DNA from: Bacillus sp. MUM 116
Lineage (GTDB): Bacteria > Bacillota > Bacilli > Bacillales > Cytobacillaceae
Length of the DNA stretch: 41,923 nt
Direction: 5' to 3'
NCBI RefSeq assembly: GCF_001866655.1
Contig: NZ_MLYR01000141.1
Coordinates: 1 to 41,923, forward strand
Both the position numbers and the translations under genes were made by a program. The notes beneath the pieces were generated by a model. That model searched no databases, was not told the DNA's origin, and was given only the letters and a program-made list of their open reading frames with translations. This document shows positions 1-8,813 of this stretch, in pieces; within the stretch, counting starts at the first letter, position 1, and each line of letters starts with the position of its first letter.

Positions 1-957
1 ATTGGAAACGCAGCAGAAATTTTACCATTAATGATTGAAAAAGGCTTTAACCCAGATGTATTAACAGACCAAACATCTGCACATGATCCACTCAATGGAT
101 ATGTACCAGTTGGCTATTCATTAGAAGAAGCTGATAAATTAAGAAACGAAGATCCAACATTATATGTGAAGCTTTCAAAACAAAGCATGGCAACACATGT
201 AAAAGCAATGTTAGAAATGCAACAAAAAGGCGCTGTTACATTTGACTACGGTAACAATATCCGTCAAGTGGCAAAAGACGAGGGCGTTGAAAATGCATTT
301 GATTTCCCTGGATTCGTTCCAGCGTATATCCGTCCATTGTTCTGTGAAGGTAAAGGACCTTTCCGCTGGGCAGCATTATCTGGAGACCCAGAAGATATCC
401 GTAAAATTGACGAAGCATTACTTCGTGTTTACAAAGATGATGAGCACCTTTGCAAATGGGTTAAGATGGCACAAGAAAGAATTGCGTTCCAAGGACTTCC
501 TGCACGTATTTGCTGGTTAGGCTATGGAGAAAGAGCACGTTTTGGTAAAATCATTAACGACATGGTGGCTTCAGGTGAAGTGTCCGCTCCAATCGTTATT
601 GGCCGTGACCACTTAGATGCTGGTTCCGTTGCATCTCCAAACCGTGAAACTGAAAGCATGATGGACGGTTCTGATGCAGTATCTGACTGGCCAATCCTTA
701 ATGCAATGATTAACGCAGTTGGAGGTGCAAGCTGGATTTCCTTACACCATGGCGGCGGCGTAGGTATGGGATATTCACAACACTCTGGTATGGTTATCGT
801 TGCTGACGGTACAAAAGAAGCAGAAGCACGCTTAGAGCGCGTATTAACAACTGACCCTGGTATGGGTGTAGTTCGTCACGCTGATGCAGGTTATGAAATT
901 GCAATCAAAACTGCAAAAGAAAAAGGCATCAAAATGCCAATGTTAAAGCAAGACTAA
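1..957 (+). CDS. hutU: Urocanate hydratase (urocanase), C-terminal part; 5' end outside window
   Basis: Urocanase converts urocanate to 4-imidazolone-5-propionate, the second step of histidine breakdown, using tightly bound NAD+ in the cytoplasm. The frame is open from base 1, so the gene is cut by the window edge and about 318 of the family's usual ~550 residues are present. The text is typical of the C-terminal half of urocanase: DQTSAHDPLNGYVP near the start, the IVIGRDHLDAGSVASP stretch, and the glycine-rich SLHHGGGVGMGYSQHSG segment. hutI follows 27 bases later on the same strand, and hutG overlaps hutI, so the three form one operon. The ATG at 31 is internal and not a start. Identity is certain; the regulatory region lies outside the window. 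Confidence 0.97.
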   Translation: MGNAAEILPLMIEKGFNPDVLTDQTSAHDPLNGYVPVGYSLEEADKLRNEDPTLYVKLSKQSMATHVKAMLEMQQKGAVTFDYGNNIRQVAKDEGVENAFDFPGFVPAYIRPLFCEGKGPFRWAALSGDPEDIRKIDEALLRVYKDDEHLCKWVKMAQERIAFQGLPARICWLGYGERARFGKIINDMVASGEVSAPIVIGRDHLDAGSVASPNRETESMMDGSDAVSDWPILNAMINAVGGASWISLHHGGGVGMGYSQHSGMVIVADGTKEAEARLERVLTTDPGMGVVRHADAGYEIAIKTAKEKGIKMPMLKQD

Positions 958-984
958 GACCTGACCGAAAGGAATTGAAAACGA

Positions 985-2283
985 ATGAGTAAAGCACTTT
1001 TTATCAGAAATGCTTCTCAGCTCGTTACCCTACAGGGGAGCTCAACAGCTCCCCTTGTTAAGGGTGCGATGTCTGAGCTTAATATAGTAGAGAACGGTAG
1101 TGTTTGGATTGAAGATGGTGTAATCCAAGCGGTTGGAACGGATGAAGAATTGGCTGGTAAATATGCAGCGCGTTTGAAAGAAGCAGAGGTTGTAGATGCA
1201 ACCGGCAAACTAGTGACACCAGGCCTTGTTGATCCACATACACATGTTGTGTTTGCAGGAAGCCGTGAAAATGAATTTAATATGCGTCTTCAAGGCGCTT
1301 CCTATATGGAAATCATGAATGCTGGTGGCGGGATTCATGCGACAACTCGCGCAACACAGGCAGCAAGCCATGAACAGCTTTTTGCGGAAAGCTATGAGCG
1401 TTTGAATCAATTTTTACGTCACGGTGTTACGACCGTTGAGGCAAAAAGCGGCTACGGGATGGAATGGGAAACAGAATTAAAGCAGCTTGAAGTAGCAAAA
1501 GAATTGAACGAAAAACATGTAATTGATCTTGTGTCGACATTTATGGGCGCACACGCAGTGCCAAAGGAATATAAGGAAAATCCGGAAGAGTTTATTGATT
1601 TACTTATTAATGAAATGATTCCAAAAGTGGCTGAGCTCGGGCTTGCGGAATTTAATGATGTTTTCTGTGAGTATGGCGTATTTACACCGGAGCAATCCCG
1701 CAGAATTCTTGAAGCAGGTAAGCGACATGGGTTGCTGGCAAAAATTCATGCCGATGAAATTGAGCCATATGAAGGTGCAGAGCTTGCTGCTGAAGTAGGG
1801 GCGGTTTCGGCTGACCATTTATTAAAGGCTTCTGAAAAAGGCATGAAGGCTATGGCGGAAAAAGGCGTTGTAGGTGTATTACTTCCAGGAACAGCTTACT
1901 TTTTAATGGCCGAGTCTGCAAACGGACGGAAAATGGTTGATCTGGGTGTACCGGTTGCACTTTCAACAGACTGTAACCCAGGTTCATCGCCAACGGTTTC
2001 ACTTCCTTTCATTATGAGCCTAGGATGCTTGAAAATGGGCATGACTCCAGCAGAAGTAATTACAGCAACGACGATTAATGCGGCCCATGCAATTAATCGT
2101 GCAAAAGAAATTGGCAGCTTGGAAGTTGGCAAAAAAGGCGATGTAACAATTTTTAATGTTCCAAACTATATGAAGCTTCAATACTCCTATGGTGTAAACC
2201 ATGTTGACACTGTTGTGAAAAATGGTGCAGTGGTTGTCAAGGGAGGGCAGCTGCATGAAAAGCTTCTTGTATCCAAAAATTAA
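985..2283 (+). CDS. hutI: Imidazolonepropionase
   Basis: This cytoplasmic metal-dependent amidohydrolase opens the imidazolone ring of 4-imidazolone-5-propionate to give N-formimidoyl-L-glutamate, the third step of histidine degradation. The 432-residue protein has the usual family length. Metal-binding His-Thr-His is at about residues 85-87 (VDPHTHVVFAG), and later metal/substrate regions KIHADEIEP, SADHL and STDCNPGSSPT are intact. The ATG at 985 follows AAAGGA with good spacing. The 3' end overlaps the start of hutG by 29 bases, which suggests translational coupling. Nothing unusual is seen. Confidence 0.97.
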   Translation: MSKALFIRNASQLVTLQGSSTAPLVKGAMSELNIVENGSVWIEDGVIQAVGTDEELAGKYAARLKEAEVVDATGKLVTPGLVDPHTHVVFAGSRENEFNMRLQGASYMEIMNAGGGIHATTRATQAASHEQLFAESYERLNQFLRHGVTTVEAKSGYGMEWETELKQLEVAKELNEKHVIDLVSTFMGAHAVPKEYKENPEEFIDLLINEMIPKVAELGLAEFNDVFCEYGVFTPEQSRRILEAGKRHGLLAKIHADEIEPYEGAELAAEVGAVSADHLLKASEKGMKAMAEKGVVGVLLPGTAYFLMAESANGRKMVDLGVPVALSTDCNPGSSPTVSLPFIMSLGCLKMGMTPAEVITATTINAAHAINRAKEIGSLEVGKKGDVTIFNVPNYMKLQYSYGVNHVDTVVKNGAVVVKGGQLHEKLLVSKN

Positions 2284-3247
2284 TCCGACTACTTTTACTT
2301 GGGTAAGACCGGAGGGACGTGCTCCGGAAAAGGTTCATGAGTGGATTCAGCCTTTGGCGGCTGATGCTGATCCTGAAAAAAGTAAAGAAGCAGAGATTGT
2401 CGTAGTCGGTGTGCCTTTGTCACGGTCATCCATTAGTGCTTCGGGTGCTTCTGAATTTCCAGAAGCCTTCCGACGTGCTTGGAAAGGCTTTGCGACCTAC
2501 AATCTTGACGAGGATATTGACTTAGCGGAGATGACTGCATTGGACGTGGGGGACGTCCCATTGCATGTCACCGATATTCGCTGCTGCCATGATAATATTA
2601 TTGAGGCTTCGGAAGCTCTTCACAATCACTTTGTTAATTCAAAGGTTTGTGCAATTGGTGGAGATCATTCGATTACAGCGATGATGGTGAAAGGGCTGCA
2701 TAAAGCGAAGCCGGGGGAGCGAATTGGGATTCTTCAATTCGATACACATTTTGATTTACGGGATATGAGTGATAACGGACCATCGAACGGGACGCCTATG
2801 CGTAATTTAATTGAAAGCGGTGTTGTGAACGGATCGGATATGTACAACATTGGCTTGCATGGATTTTTTAATACTAAGGATTTAAAAGAATACGCAGATG
2901 CACACGGCGTTAACTACATCACCCTTCGCAATGCGCGCAAAAAAGGCTTTGAAGCAACTGTTTTAGCATGCTTGGAAGAACTTGCTGCGAAGGTGGATAC
3001 GATTTATTTGACGGTTGATATGGATTGCTTAGATATTGCCTATGCACCGGGGGTCCCTGCATCAACACCAGGCGGTTTGACGAGCGCCGAATTACTTGAA
3101 GGTGTTCTGGCTGCGGGAAAACATCCGAAGGTTAAGGCAATGGACATCGTCTGCCTTGATCCATTAAAGGACTCTTCAGTTCAGCAAACAGTTAAAATGG
3201 GAACACACGTATTCCTTACATTCCTAAGCGGAGTTATGTTGAGGTAG
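2255..3247 (+). CDS. hutG: Formimidoylglutamase (arginase/agmatinase family)
   Basis: The enzyme hydrolyses N-formimidoyl-L-glutamate to glutamate and formamide, the last step of the Bacillus-type hut pathway, with a binuclear Mn centre. The ATG at 2255 is chosen because GGGAGG lies just upstream (about 2241-2246); a longer frame from 2222 has no ribosome site. The 330-residue product carries the ureohydrolase metal motifs: GGDH at 135-138, DTHFD at 163-167 and DMDCLD at 255-260. The canonical second motif is DAHxD, so Thr replaces Ala here, a non-ligand position. A bidirectional terminator follows. Confidence 0.95.
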   Translation: MKSFLYPKINPTTFTWVRPEGRAPEKVHEWIQPLAADADPEKSKEAEIVVVGVPLSRSSISASGASEFPEAFRRAWKGFATYNLDEDIDLAEMTALDVGDVPLHVTDIRCCHDNIIEASEALHNHFVNSKVCAIGGDHSITAMMVKGLHKAKPGERIGILQFDTHFDLRDMSDNGPSNGTPMRNLIESGVVNGSDMYNIGLHGFFNTKDLKEYADAHGVNYITLRNARKKGFEATVLACLEELAAKVDTIYLTVDMDCLDIAYAPGVPASTPGGLTSAELLEGVLAAGKHPKVKAMDIVCLDPLKDSSVQQTVKMGTHVFLTFLSGVMLR

Positions 3248-3251
3248 TGAT

Positions 3252-3264
3252 GGTGCCTGACACC
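3252..3264. repeat. GGTGCCTGACACC motif, copy of dispersed element A
   Basis: A short near-palindrome immediately upstream of a TGTCCACC/GGTGGACA hairpin. The same combination of a GGTGCCTGnCAC motif with TGTCCAC hairpins recurs at 6833-6958 and, inverted, at 15444-15500. Confidence 0.6.
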
Positions 3265-3276
3265 GTCCGTAGACAA

Positions 3277-3315
3277 AACAGAAAAATGTCCACCTGAGGT
3301 GGACATTTTTCTGTT
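3277..3315. terminator. Bidirectional terminator between hutG and the DMT exporter
   Basis: Perfect 18-bp inverted repeat (3277-3294 and 3298-3315) with a 3-nt TGA loop. The arms end in an A run on one side and a T run on the other, so it can act on both strands. The right arm overlaps the stop codon of the convergent exporter gene by two bases. The stem core belongs to dispersed element A. Confidence 0.85.
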
Positions 3316-4246
3316 AAACCATTTTATTCGGTTGATTGAAGATGGTGGGCTTGACGGCAGCGGATGGCATGTTGGCGAGGAAGACTAAGATTCCTCCGAA
3401 AATTTGCATTGTTAGTATTCGGTCCCCAAGTATAAAATGGGAGGCGATAATTGCAACAAATGGCTGGATATTCATGAACATCGAAGCCGTTCCGGCACCT
3501 ACTTTTGCCACACCGCCATTCCACCAAAAGCCTGCCACTCCTTGGGCAATAATACCCGCAGCAATCAATAAAATCCACATCATGGGCGAATGGCTGATTA
3601 CAGACCCGCTAACAAGGCTTTCCACTCCGGCAGCCGGAATCATCAGGACACTGCCGAGTACAGTGGCATAAACCGTAATAACATAAGAATTCAAGGTTTT
3701 CGATAAGCGGCGTATATACAATAGACTAATGGATAAACAGAGCATGGCTACTAAAATATTTAAATCTCCAAAAGATACCGCAAAAGATCCGCTGGCAACA
3801 CCAATGATAGAAAATACCCCAATCAAACTGATGAGTGCACCCAACGATTTTTTTACGGTTAGTTTCACTTTAAAAATGATCCGTTCCAAAAGAATGGTTG
3901 CAATCGGTGACAGTGCAATGATTAACGAAGCATTTGCAGGTGTGGTGTGATGAAGTCCGGTGAAATAAAAGGTTTGGTTTAAAAGTGTACCAAAGATTCC
4001 TACACCCATGAGAGTTTTCCATTCGGATGTAGTTGGTTTTCTAATTCCTTTATGAATAAGGGCAACCACAATTAAAAACAGCGAGGTAAAACAAATCCGA
4101 ACCGTTGATAAAAAAACAGGCGAGAAGCCTCTTAACAAGTAAGCACTAACCGGGTAGTTACAGCCCCATAAAATCGAAACGAGAAACAAGCTGATTAATG
4201 CTTTCGATCTATACATAGACATGATGGTGAACACATACCTTTCCAC
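3314..4246 (-). CDS. DMT-superfamily (EamA) exporter
   Basis: A polytopic membrane protein of about 310 residues with two EamA repeats and roughly ten hydrophobic segments, as expected for drug/metabolite transporters; the substrate cannot be read. The EamA signatures are visible (STVRICFTSLFL, LIIALSPIATILLERIIF, and NIQPFVAIIASHFILGD in the second half). Start choice is uncertain: the ATG at 4246 lacks a well-spaced ribosome site, whereas GGAAAGG at its first codons could serve the in-frame ATG at 4222 (MSMYRSK), which would remove eight residues. It converges with hutG across a shared terminator and is divergent from the lyase gene at 4406. Confidence 0.85.
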   Translation of the reverse strand: MERYVFTIMSMYRSKALISLFLVSILWGCNYPVSAYLLRGFSPVFLSTVRICFTSLFLIVVALIHKGIRKPTTSEWKTLMGVGIFGTLLNQTFYFTGLHHTTPANASLIIALSPIATILLERIIFKVKLTVKKSLGALISLIGVFSIIGVASGSFAVSFGDLNILVAMLCLSISLLYIRRLSKTLNSYVITVYATVLGSVLMIPAAGVESLVSGSVISHSPMMWILLIAAGIIAQGVAGFWWNGGVAKVGAGTASMFMNIQPFVAIIASHFILGDRILTMQIFGGILVFLANMPSAAVKPTIFNQPNKMV

Positions 4247-4405
4247 TTTACTTAGGTTATAAACTGCTATTCATTATAGCATGGTATTTCGGGAAGCTAA
4301 ATAAGATTTTTTTTAAACTTTTGTAATTTATCAAACTGCCAACTTAACCTTTTTTTCATAAAATTAATAGTAGGATAAATCCACTCAATTATGGAGATGA
4401 AAAAC

Positions 4406-5896
4406 ATGTGCTACCAGGAGGATTTTATAAAGGCAGAAGGAACAGTTTTTCCCGGAAAAACTTATATAGAAGAATTGTTAAAGCCTGTTTTTTATGATCA
4501 ACGGGATTATTTATTCGATTCAATGTTTGATATTCATCGAGCTCATATTATTATGCTGAAGGAACAACAAATCATTAGCTCTGATGAAGCAAAAAGGATG
4601 TTAGAGGGTACGAATATAGTAGCCAAAACAGATCCATCCCTCTTAACCTACAGGGCAGAGTACGAAGATTTATTTTTCATGATGGAGGCGAAAATCGCTG
4701 AAGTAATTGGTCCGGAACTAGCGGGGAAAATCCATATAGGCCGGAGCAGGAATGATATGGGAGTGGCGATGTATCGGTTGGTGCTGAGGGAATATTTTTT
4801 AAAATTGCTCGACTCCTGTTACCGGTTAAGTGAAATTCTTTTAGGACAGGCCGAGCAGCATGCAGAAACCTATATAACGGGGTACACGCACACACAGCCG
4901 GCCCAGCCAACGACACTAGGACACTATTTTTTGGCAATTTATGATGTCCTGCAAAGAGACATCAAACGTCTATTGTCTGCCTATGAAACCGTCAATCGGT
5001 CGCCTCTAGGCGCAGCTGCAATGACGACAACTGGATTTCCCATTAGCAGGGTCAGGACATGTGAGCTGTTAGGATTTGAAGGAATTGTCGAAAATTCGTA
5101 TGATGCGATTGCAGGAGCGGATTATTTGCTTGAAACTTCAGCTGCCATTATGATTTGCATGGTCAATACCGGCCGGTGGATTCAGGATTTCCTCCAGCAA
5201 GTAACGAGGGAATATGGAACATTCACGGTTGCGGATCCATACGTGCAGGTGAGCAGTATCATGCCGCAAAAAAGAAATCCGGTTTCGATTGAGCATTCAC
5301 GAGCGCTTGCCAGCAGCGCTTTTAGCGAGGCTCAGGCGGTCTTGAATATGATTCACAATACACCGTTTGGAGATATCGTCGATACGGAGGACGATTTGCA
5401 GCCCCATCTATACCGGGCTTTCAACAAGGCGAACCGTGTGATGAAGCTTTTGCATGCGGTGATTGTCACCCTTAAGGTGAATAAGGGGCATGCGAAGGAA
5501 ATGGCGGAAAAATCTTGTATTACGATTACGGAATTGGCGGATACGCTTACACGTGACTACGGGATTGGATTTCGTCAGGCACATGAAATTGCGAGCTTCA
5601 TTGCGAAAAAAACGGCTGAAGAAGAAAAAGAATTGTCGGATTGGAAGGTCGAAGAAGTGAACATAATGCTCCAATCCTTTGTAAATGTAACGCTCACAGA
5701 AAAAGCATGGAATAATATCATTTCACCAGTACATTTTGTAAAAATAAGGAGCATTTCCGGGGGACCCAGCCCAAACGAAGTGTTGAGAATGATAGGAGAA
5801 AGGAAGAAATGGTTAGTTGCAGAACAAAAGAAATTCGAAAAAATCGTTCAAAAATTAGAAGAAAAAAGGAAATTTCTTTGTGAGTATTCTTTTTAA
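4406..5896 (+). CDS. Argininosuccinate lyase family protein (ASL paralogue)
   Basis: Member of the aspartase/fumarase/ASL superfamily, which cleaves C-N bonds with release of fumarate. The start is the ATG at 4406, because GGAG at 4393-4396 is 9 nt upstream; earlier in-frame ATGs at 4391 and 4397 overlap that site. The 496-residue product is about 30 longer than usual ASL (~460). The catalytic THTQPAQP motif is at about residues 161-168 and the signature loop SSIMPQKRNP at about 283-292, so the active site looks intact. The HIGRSRND segment is also conserved. The extra length is a charged C-terminal tail. No argG or other arginine gene is adjacent, so a substrate other than argininosuccinate is possible. 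A terminator follows. Confidence 0.88.
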   Translation: MCYQEDFIKAEGTVFPGKTYIEELLKPVFYDQRDYLFDSMFDIHRAHIIMLKEQQIISSDEAKRMLEGTNIVAKTDPSLLTYRAEYEDLFFMMEAKIAEVIGPELAGKIHIGRSRNDMGVAMYRLVLREYFLKLLDSCYRLSEILLGQAEQHAETYITGYTHTQPAQPTTLGHYFLAIYDVLQRDIKRLLSAYETVNRSPLGAAAMTTTGFPISRVRTCELLGFEGIVENSYDAIAGADYLLETSAAIMICMVNTGRWIQDFLQQVTREYGTFTVADPYVQVSSIMPQKRNPVSIEHSRALASSAFSEAQAVLNMIHNTPFGDIVDTEDDLQPHLYRAFNKANRVMKLLHAVIVTLKVNKGHAKEMAEKSCITITELADTLTRDYGIGFRQAHEIASFIAKKTAEEEKELSDWKVEEVNIMLQSFVNVTLTEKAWNNIISPVHFVKIRSISGGPSPNEVLRMIGERKKWLVAEQKKFEKIVQKLEEKRKFLCEYSF

Positions 5897-5904
5897 GCAA
5901 ACAG

Positions 5905-5932
5905 AAAAAGCTAGGGCTAGCCTGGCTTTTTT
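5905..5932 (+). terminator. Rho-independent terminator of the ASL-like gene
   Basis: AAAAAGCTAG pairs with CTGGCTTTTT (one G-U pair) around a short loop, followed by a T run, 9 bases after the stop codon. Confidence 0.8.
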
Positions 5933-5978
5933 CAACGAGCTTTTAAGGGGAAAATTCGATGTTTATGCAGTTTTGCAT

Positions 5979-6018
5979 AAAAAACAGGAATGTTTTTGCT
6001 AAATGAAACGATTCCTGC
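5979..6018 (-). terminator. Probable terminator of tgl
   Basis: CAGGAAT (5985-5991) pairs with ATTCCTG (6011-6017). Read on the minus strand the stem is followed by a run of T, just beyond the tgl stop codon. Confidence 0.6.
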
Positions 6019-6027
6019 TTTATGAGA

Positions 6028-6774
6028 TTAATTTTGTAATGTTAATAAAAATAGTGACCGATAAACCGGCCTTGTTATTTGCTGCATGAGATAAGCGGAT
6101 TGGGTAGGTTCGGGTTTTCTTTTTGTATTCAAGAATTTAATGATTGTGCTGGCATTTCTAATTCCGACACCATGGCCATAATACTTGTCATCACCAAAAT
6201 AAATGACATTTTCTGCCCGCCAATGGGGCTGTTTTGGATCAAAATCAGGATTATTGAAATGGAGAACATCACCGGGAATGAAGTCATCGCCTTCTTTCGG
6301 AAAGACGGGGAGGTCCTCATCAAATTGCCAGTCAAATAAATATAATCGTTTAAAATAAAGATTAAATAATTCCGGTCCTATCGAATAAAGGGTAGCAATG
6401 TAAAGGACAATCGCGATCGCAGTCGAACACTCAAAAGCATAAAGCTTCCCGTTTTTTAAAATATCAAGGATTGCAGTAGAGGGTTTTGTGTCGCTCTTTA
6501 ACAAAAAGCCGCCGTTTGGCAAACGCCGCCAATACTTTTTATTCGGAAATGCATAAGTGAAGGTGGTAAATTTTACTCCACTTTTGTCCAATTGGCTTGC
6601 TGCTTTCATTGTGTTGGCCCTAAAGTTTAGTTCAAATATTAATTCATCCATTGACGGATACTCATAGGTGATTGTTTGCTTCACCATCGTTTTCACTATA
6701 GCCCGTTGCTCTTTATCCTTAATGATCTTGGAAAGATCCTCAGGTGTGACACTCTGTCCATTTACCATTATCAT
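6028..6774 (-). CDS. tgl: Protein-glutamine gamma-glutamyltransferase (spore coat transglutaminase)
   Basis: Bacillus Tgl forms gamma-glutamyl-lysine isopeptide bonds between spore coat proteins, stabilising the coat during late sporulation. The start is the ATG at 6774, preceded by GAGGGGG; an upstream in-frame extension runs into a repeat element and is not coding. The 248-residue product matches the family length (~245). The YAFECSTAI segment puts the catalytic cysteine at residue 116, the position known for B. subtilis Tgl. The PEFDP-like NPDFDPKQPHWRAENVI and GHGVGI segments are also conserved. The neighbours on the minus strand are other likely spore-surface genes. Confidence 0.95.
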   Translation of the reverse strand: MIMVNGQSVTPEDLSKIIKDKEQRAIVKTMVKQTITYEYPSMDELIFELNFRANTMKAASQLDKSGVKFTTFTYAFPNKKYWRRLPNGGFLLKSDTKPSTAILDILKNGKLYAFECSTAIAIVLYIATLYSIGPELFNLYFKRLYLFDWQFDEDLPVFPKEGDDFIPGDVLHFNNPDFDPKQPHWRAENVIYFGDDKYYGHGVGIRNASTIIKFLNTKRKPEPTQSAYLMQQITRPVYRSLFLLTLQN

Positions 6775-6832
6775 AAAATATCCCCCTCTCACACAACATC
6801 CCTTCCTAAAACATATGAAACTCCAATTCTTA

Positions 6833-6958
6833 GGGTGCCTGTCACCCAAGAAAGACAAACTAAAGAAAATGTCCACGTAACGTGGACATTTTCTAGGGTA
6901 TTTGTGTCCGCCTGAAGTGGACAAATTCTACAATTTGTCCACGAACGGTGCCTGTCAC
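6833..6958. repeat. Dispersed element A: GGTGCCTGTCAC boxes flanking two TGTCCAC hairpins
   Basis: Between cgeB-like and tgl genes lie two GGTGCCTGTCAC boxes in the same orientation (6833-6847 and 6947-6958). Between them are a perfect 14-bp stem (6864-6877 with 6881-6894, loop TAA) and a perfect 11-bp stem (6917-6927 with 6932-6942, loop CTAC). Both stems contain the TGTCCAC/GTGGACA core. The unit abuts the stop codon of the gene at 6961 and may serve as its terminator. Related units lie at 3252-3315 and 15444-15500. Confidence 0.8.
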
Positions 6959-6960
6959 TA

Positions 6961-7941
6961 TCATTTGAGTATGCCCTCTTTTATGAGGGTTTTGATGGCT
7001 TGTTTGGCGCGTTTTTTGTAGGAGTGGGAGGAGACGGTTTCAATTGCATGCTCGCTGATTTCTTTACATTCTTCAGGATGATTTAAATAGTAGCGGATCA
7101 ATTCCAGTGTTTCCTCCGGATTTGAAGACACAATGAGGTCCTCACCCGGTGTAAATAATTTTCTCACCGCATCGGTATCGGAGGTGAGTAAAAATCCACC
7201 TGAAGCTAATATTTCATAGGTTCTTTGCGTAACTTGTGATTTGTAATTTTGCGGCCCGATAATAATTTGTGCAGAATTATATACCTTATAAGCCTTTTTA
7301 TATGGTAAATAGCCATGGATCCAATCTTTTGGAATGTCTACCCCGAGAATATCCCCTATTTTGTCCCAGTTTTGACCCCAGAAATCAATGCGAATATTTT
7401 CTTCTAATAGTGGTTTGATAAGCGTTCGAAGAGATTGGTTACGATAATGATCCGGGGAATGTTTTAAGACATCCGGATAGCCATTGGCTACGACAGCGAT
7501 CTTATATTTTAGAGAAGGATTTGAACTAGGATGGTGGACACTCGGTTCATAGCCAAAGTCTAAATGACCTGCGCGAATTCCTAGCTTTTTATAAAACTTA
7601 ACGAGGGGCTCACTCAATGTAAATACAAAATCTGGTTTCATCCTTAAAATAAGGGGTAAAGAAAAATCTAGTGTGAAGTGAGGGTCTTCAACAGCCCAAT
7701 AGATATGTGGGATTCCTGAAGCCCTTATCTGCTTCCCAATCAATTCCTGCTTCCAATCGTTGTCATTTTCCTCCCCCCATCCTTCGGAAAAAATAAGATC
7801 TGGTTTAAAGTAGGAAATTAAACGGGGAACGGTATTTTCATCTATTTTCCCTGAAACTAAAACTTTATGACCGGCTCTTTTAAAACCGTTGGCTAACCCA
7901 TACATTAATAATTCATTACTGTCGATAAAAAGAATTCTCAA
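6961..7941 (-). CDS. CgeB-like glycosyltransferase (spore maturation family)
   Basis: The product (326 residues) has the CgeB layout: an N-terminal nucleotide-binding-type half (LRILFIDSNELLMYGLANGF) and a C-terminal GT-B glycosyltransferase region ending in QRTYEILASGGFLLTSDTD and TPGEDLIV, the usual sugar-nucleotide-binding segment. CgeB proteins are linked to glycosylation of the outer spore surface. The best start is a TTG at 7941, because AAAGGCGGTG lies 8 nt upstream; a further in-frame TTG at 7989 has no ribosome site. It is one of two glycosyltransferases in this group of spore-surface genes. The sugar donor and acceptor cannot be deduced. Confidence 0.85.
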   Translation of the reverse strand: MRILFIDSNELLMYGLANGFKRAGHKVLVSGKIDENTVPRLISYFKPDLIFSEGWGEENDNDWKQELIGKQIRASGIPHIYWAVEDPHFTLDFSLPLILRMKPDFVFTLSEPLVKFYKKLGIRAGHLDFGYEPSVHHPSSNPSLKYKIAVVANGYPDVLKHSPDHYRNQSLRTLIKPLLEENIRIDFWGQNWDKIGDILGVDIPKDWIHGYLPYKKAYKVYNSAQIIIGPQNYKSQVTQRTYEILASGGFLLTSDTDAVRKLFTPGEDLIVSSNPEETLELIRYYLNHPEECKEISEHAIETVSSHSYKKRAKQAIKTLIKEGILK

Positions 7942-8137
7942 GTCCGTTACACCGCCTTTTTTTTCTATCAGTATATGTATATTGGACAAACGGGGGACGG
8001 CATTTGTGGAAAGTTTAAATGGAATGGGTGAATTTCATCAAACAAATTTCTGCTATTTTCATATAGTAATCTTATCGAGGGTAGAAAGGAACGGTTCGAA
8101 CCTTCTATTTTCAGTACCTTAAACAGAGGAGGGGAAT

Positions 8138-8749
8138 ATAATCGAACATTCAGGTAAAAAACGATACGTAGCATTAACATTTGATGACGGTCCATCGGAA
8201 TATACTCCTCATATATTAAGGCTTCTAAATTATTACCGGGTAAAAGCAACTTTTTTTATTATAGGAAAGCAAGTCACACAAGCCCGGAAACAAATTTTAA
8301 AGCAATTAATTTCAAATGGACACGTTCTTGGAAATCATACTTGGAACCATCCCGACATCACGAATCTTAGCCAAGAGGAAATTATAAAAGAGATAAAAAG
8401 CACGAATGAAATTATTAAAAAAGTTACGAATCGGGATGTCGAAATCTTTCGTCCGCCCTATGGAGAGATTACCGATGAGGCCGCAAAGCTTATCTTGGGA
8501 TTAGGGCTTCAACCTGTACTTTGGAATTTGGATACAATGGATTGGGACCTTTCCATTCAAGAGCCAATTGAAGAACGTGTATCAAGGAAAATTGAAACAA
8601 ACCATATTATCCTAATGCATGACGGTGGAGGCCGAAGGGAAAAAACGGTCGAGGCTCTTCCGAAAATTATTGAAAATTTTAAAAAACTAAATTATGAATT
8701 TTTGACGATTCCTGAATATTTTCAACATGTTTATCACATAAATCTTTAA
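8138..8749 (+). CDS. Polysaccharide deacetylase (NodB domain, CE4); no canonical start codon
   Basis: A frame open from 8123 to 8749 encodes a complete NodB domain. All five CE4 motifs are present: TFDDGPS, the metal-binding HTWNH, RPPYG, the NLDTMDWDL segment and ILMHDGG. The family removes acetyl groups from chitin-like oligomers or peptidoglycan using a divalent metal. There is no ATG, GTG or TTG between the in-frame stop at 8120-8122 and the first motif. A very strong ribosome site, GAGGAGGGG at 8126-8134, is followed by ATA (8138) and ATC (8141), so translation would have to begin at a non-standard codon, or the ATG has mutated to ATA. No signal peptide is visible. It is divergent from the CgeB-like gene. 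Function is clear; expression is uncertain. Confidence 0.8.
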   Translation: MIEHSGKKRYVALTFDDGPSEYTPHILRLLNYYRVKATFFIIGKQVTQARKQILKQLISNGHVLGNHTWNHPDITNLSQEEIIKEIKSTNEIIKKVTNRDVEIFRPPYGEITDEAAKLILGLGLQPVLWNLDTMDWDLSIQEPIEERVSRKIETNHIILMHDGGGRREKTVEALPKIIENFKKLNYEFLTIPEYFQHVYHINL

Positions 8750-8763
8750 CTCAATTCAAAAAT

Positions 8764-8797
8764 AAAAATGGCTAGAGATTTGCTCTCAGCCATTTTT
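8764..8797. terminator. Bidirectional terminator
   Basis: AAAAATGGCT pairs with AGCCATTTTT, with A and T runs on the two flanks. It sits between the convergent deacetylase and small membrane protein genes. Confidence 0.8.
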
Positions 8798-8813
8798 CAT
8801 TTTAAAAAACTTC

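Noticed and set aside
3336..3950. Plus-strand open frames opposite the DMT exporter
   Set aside because: Antisense shadows with unusual composition and no ribosome sites.
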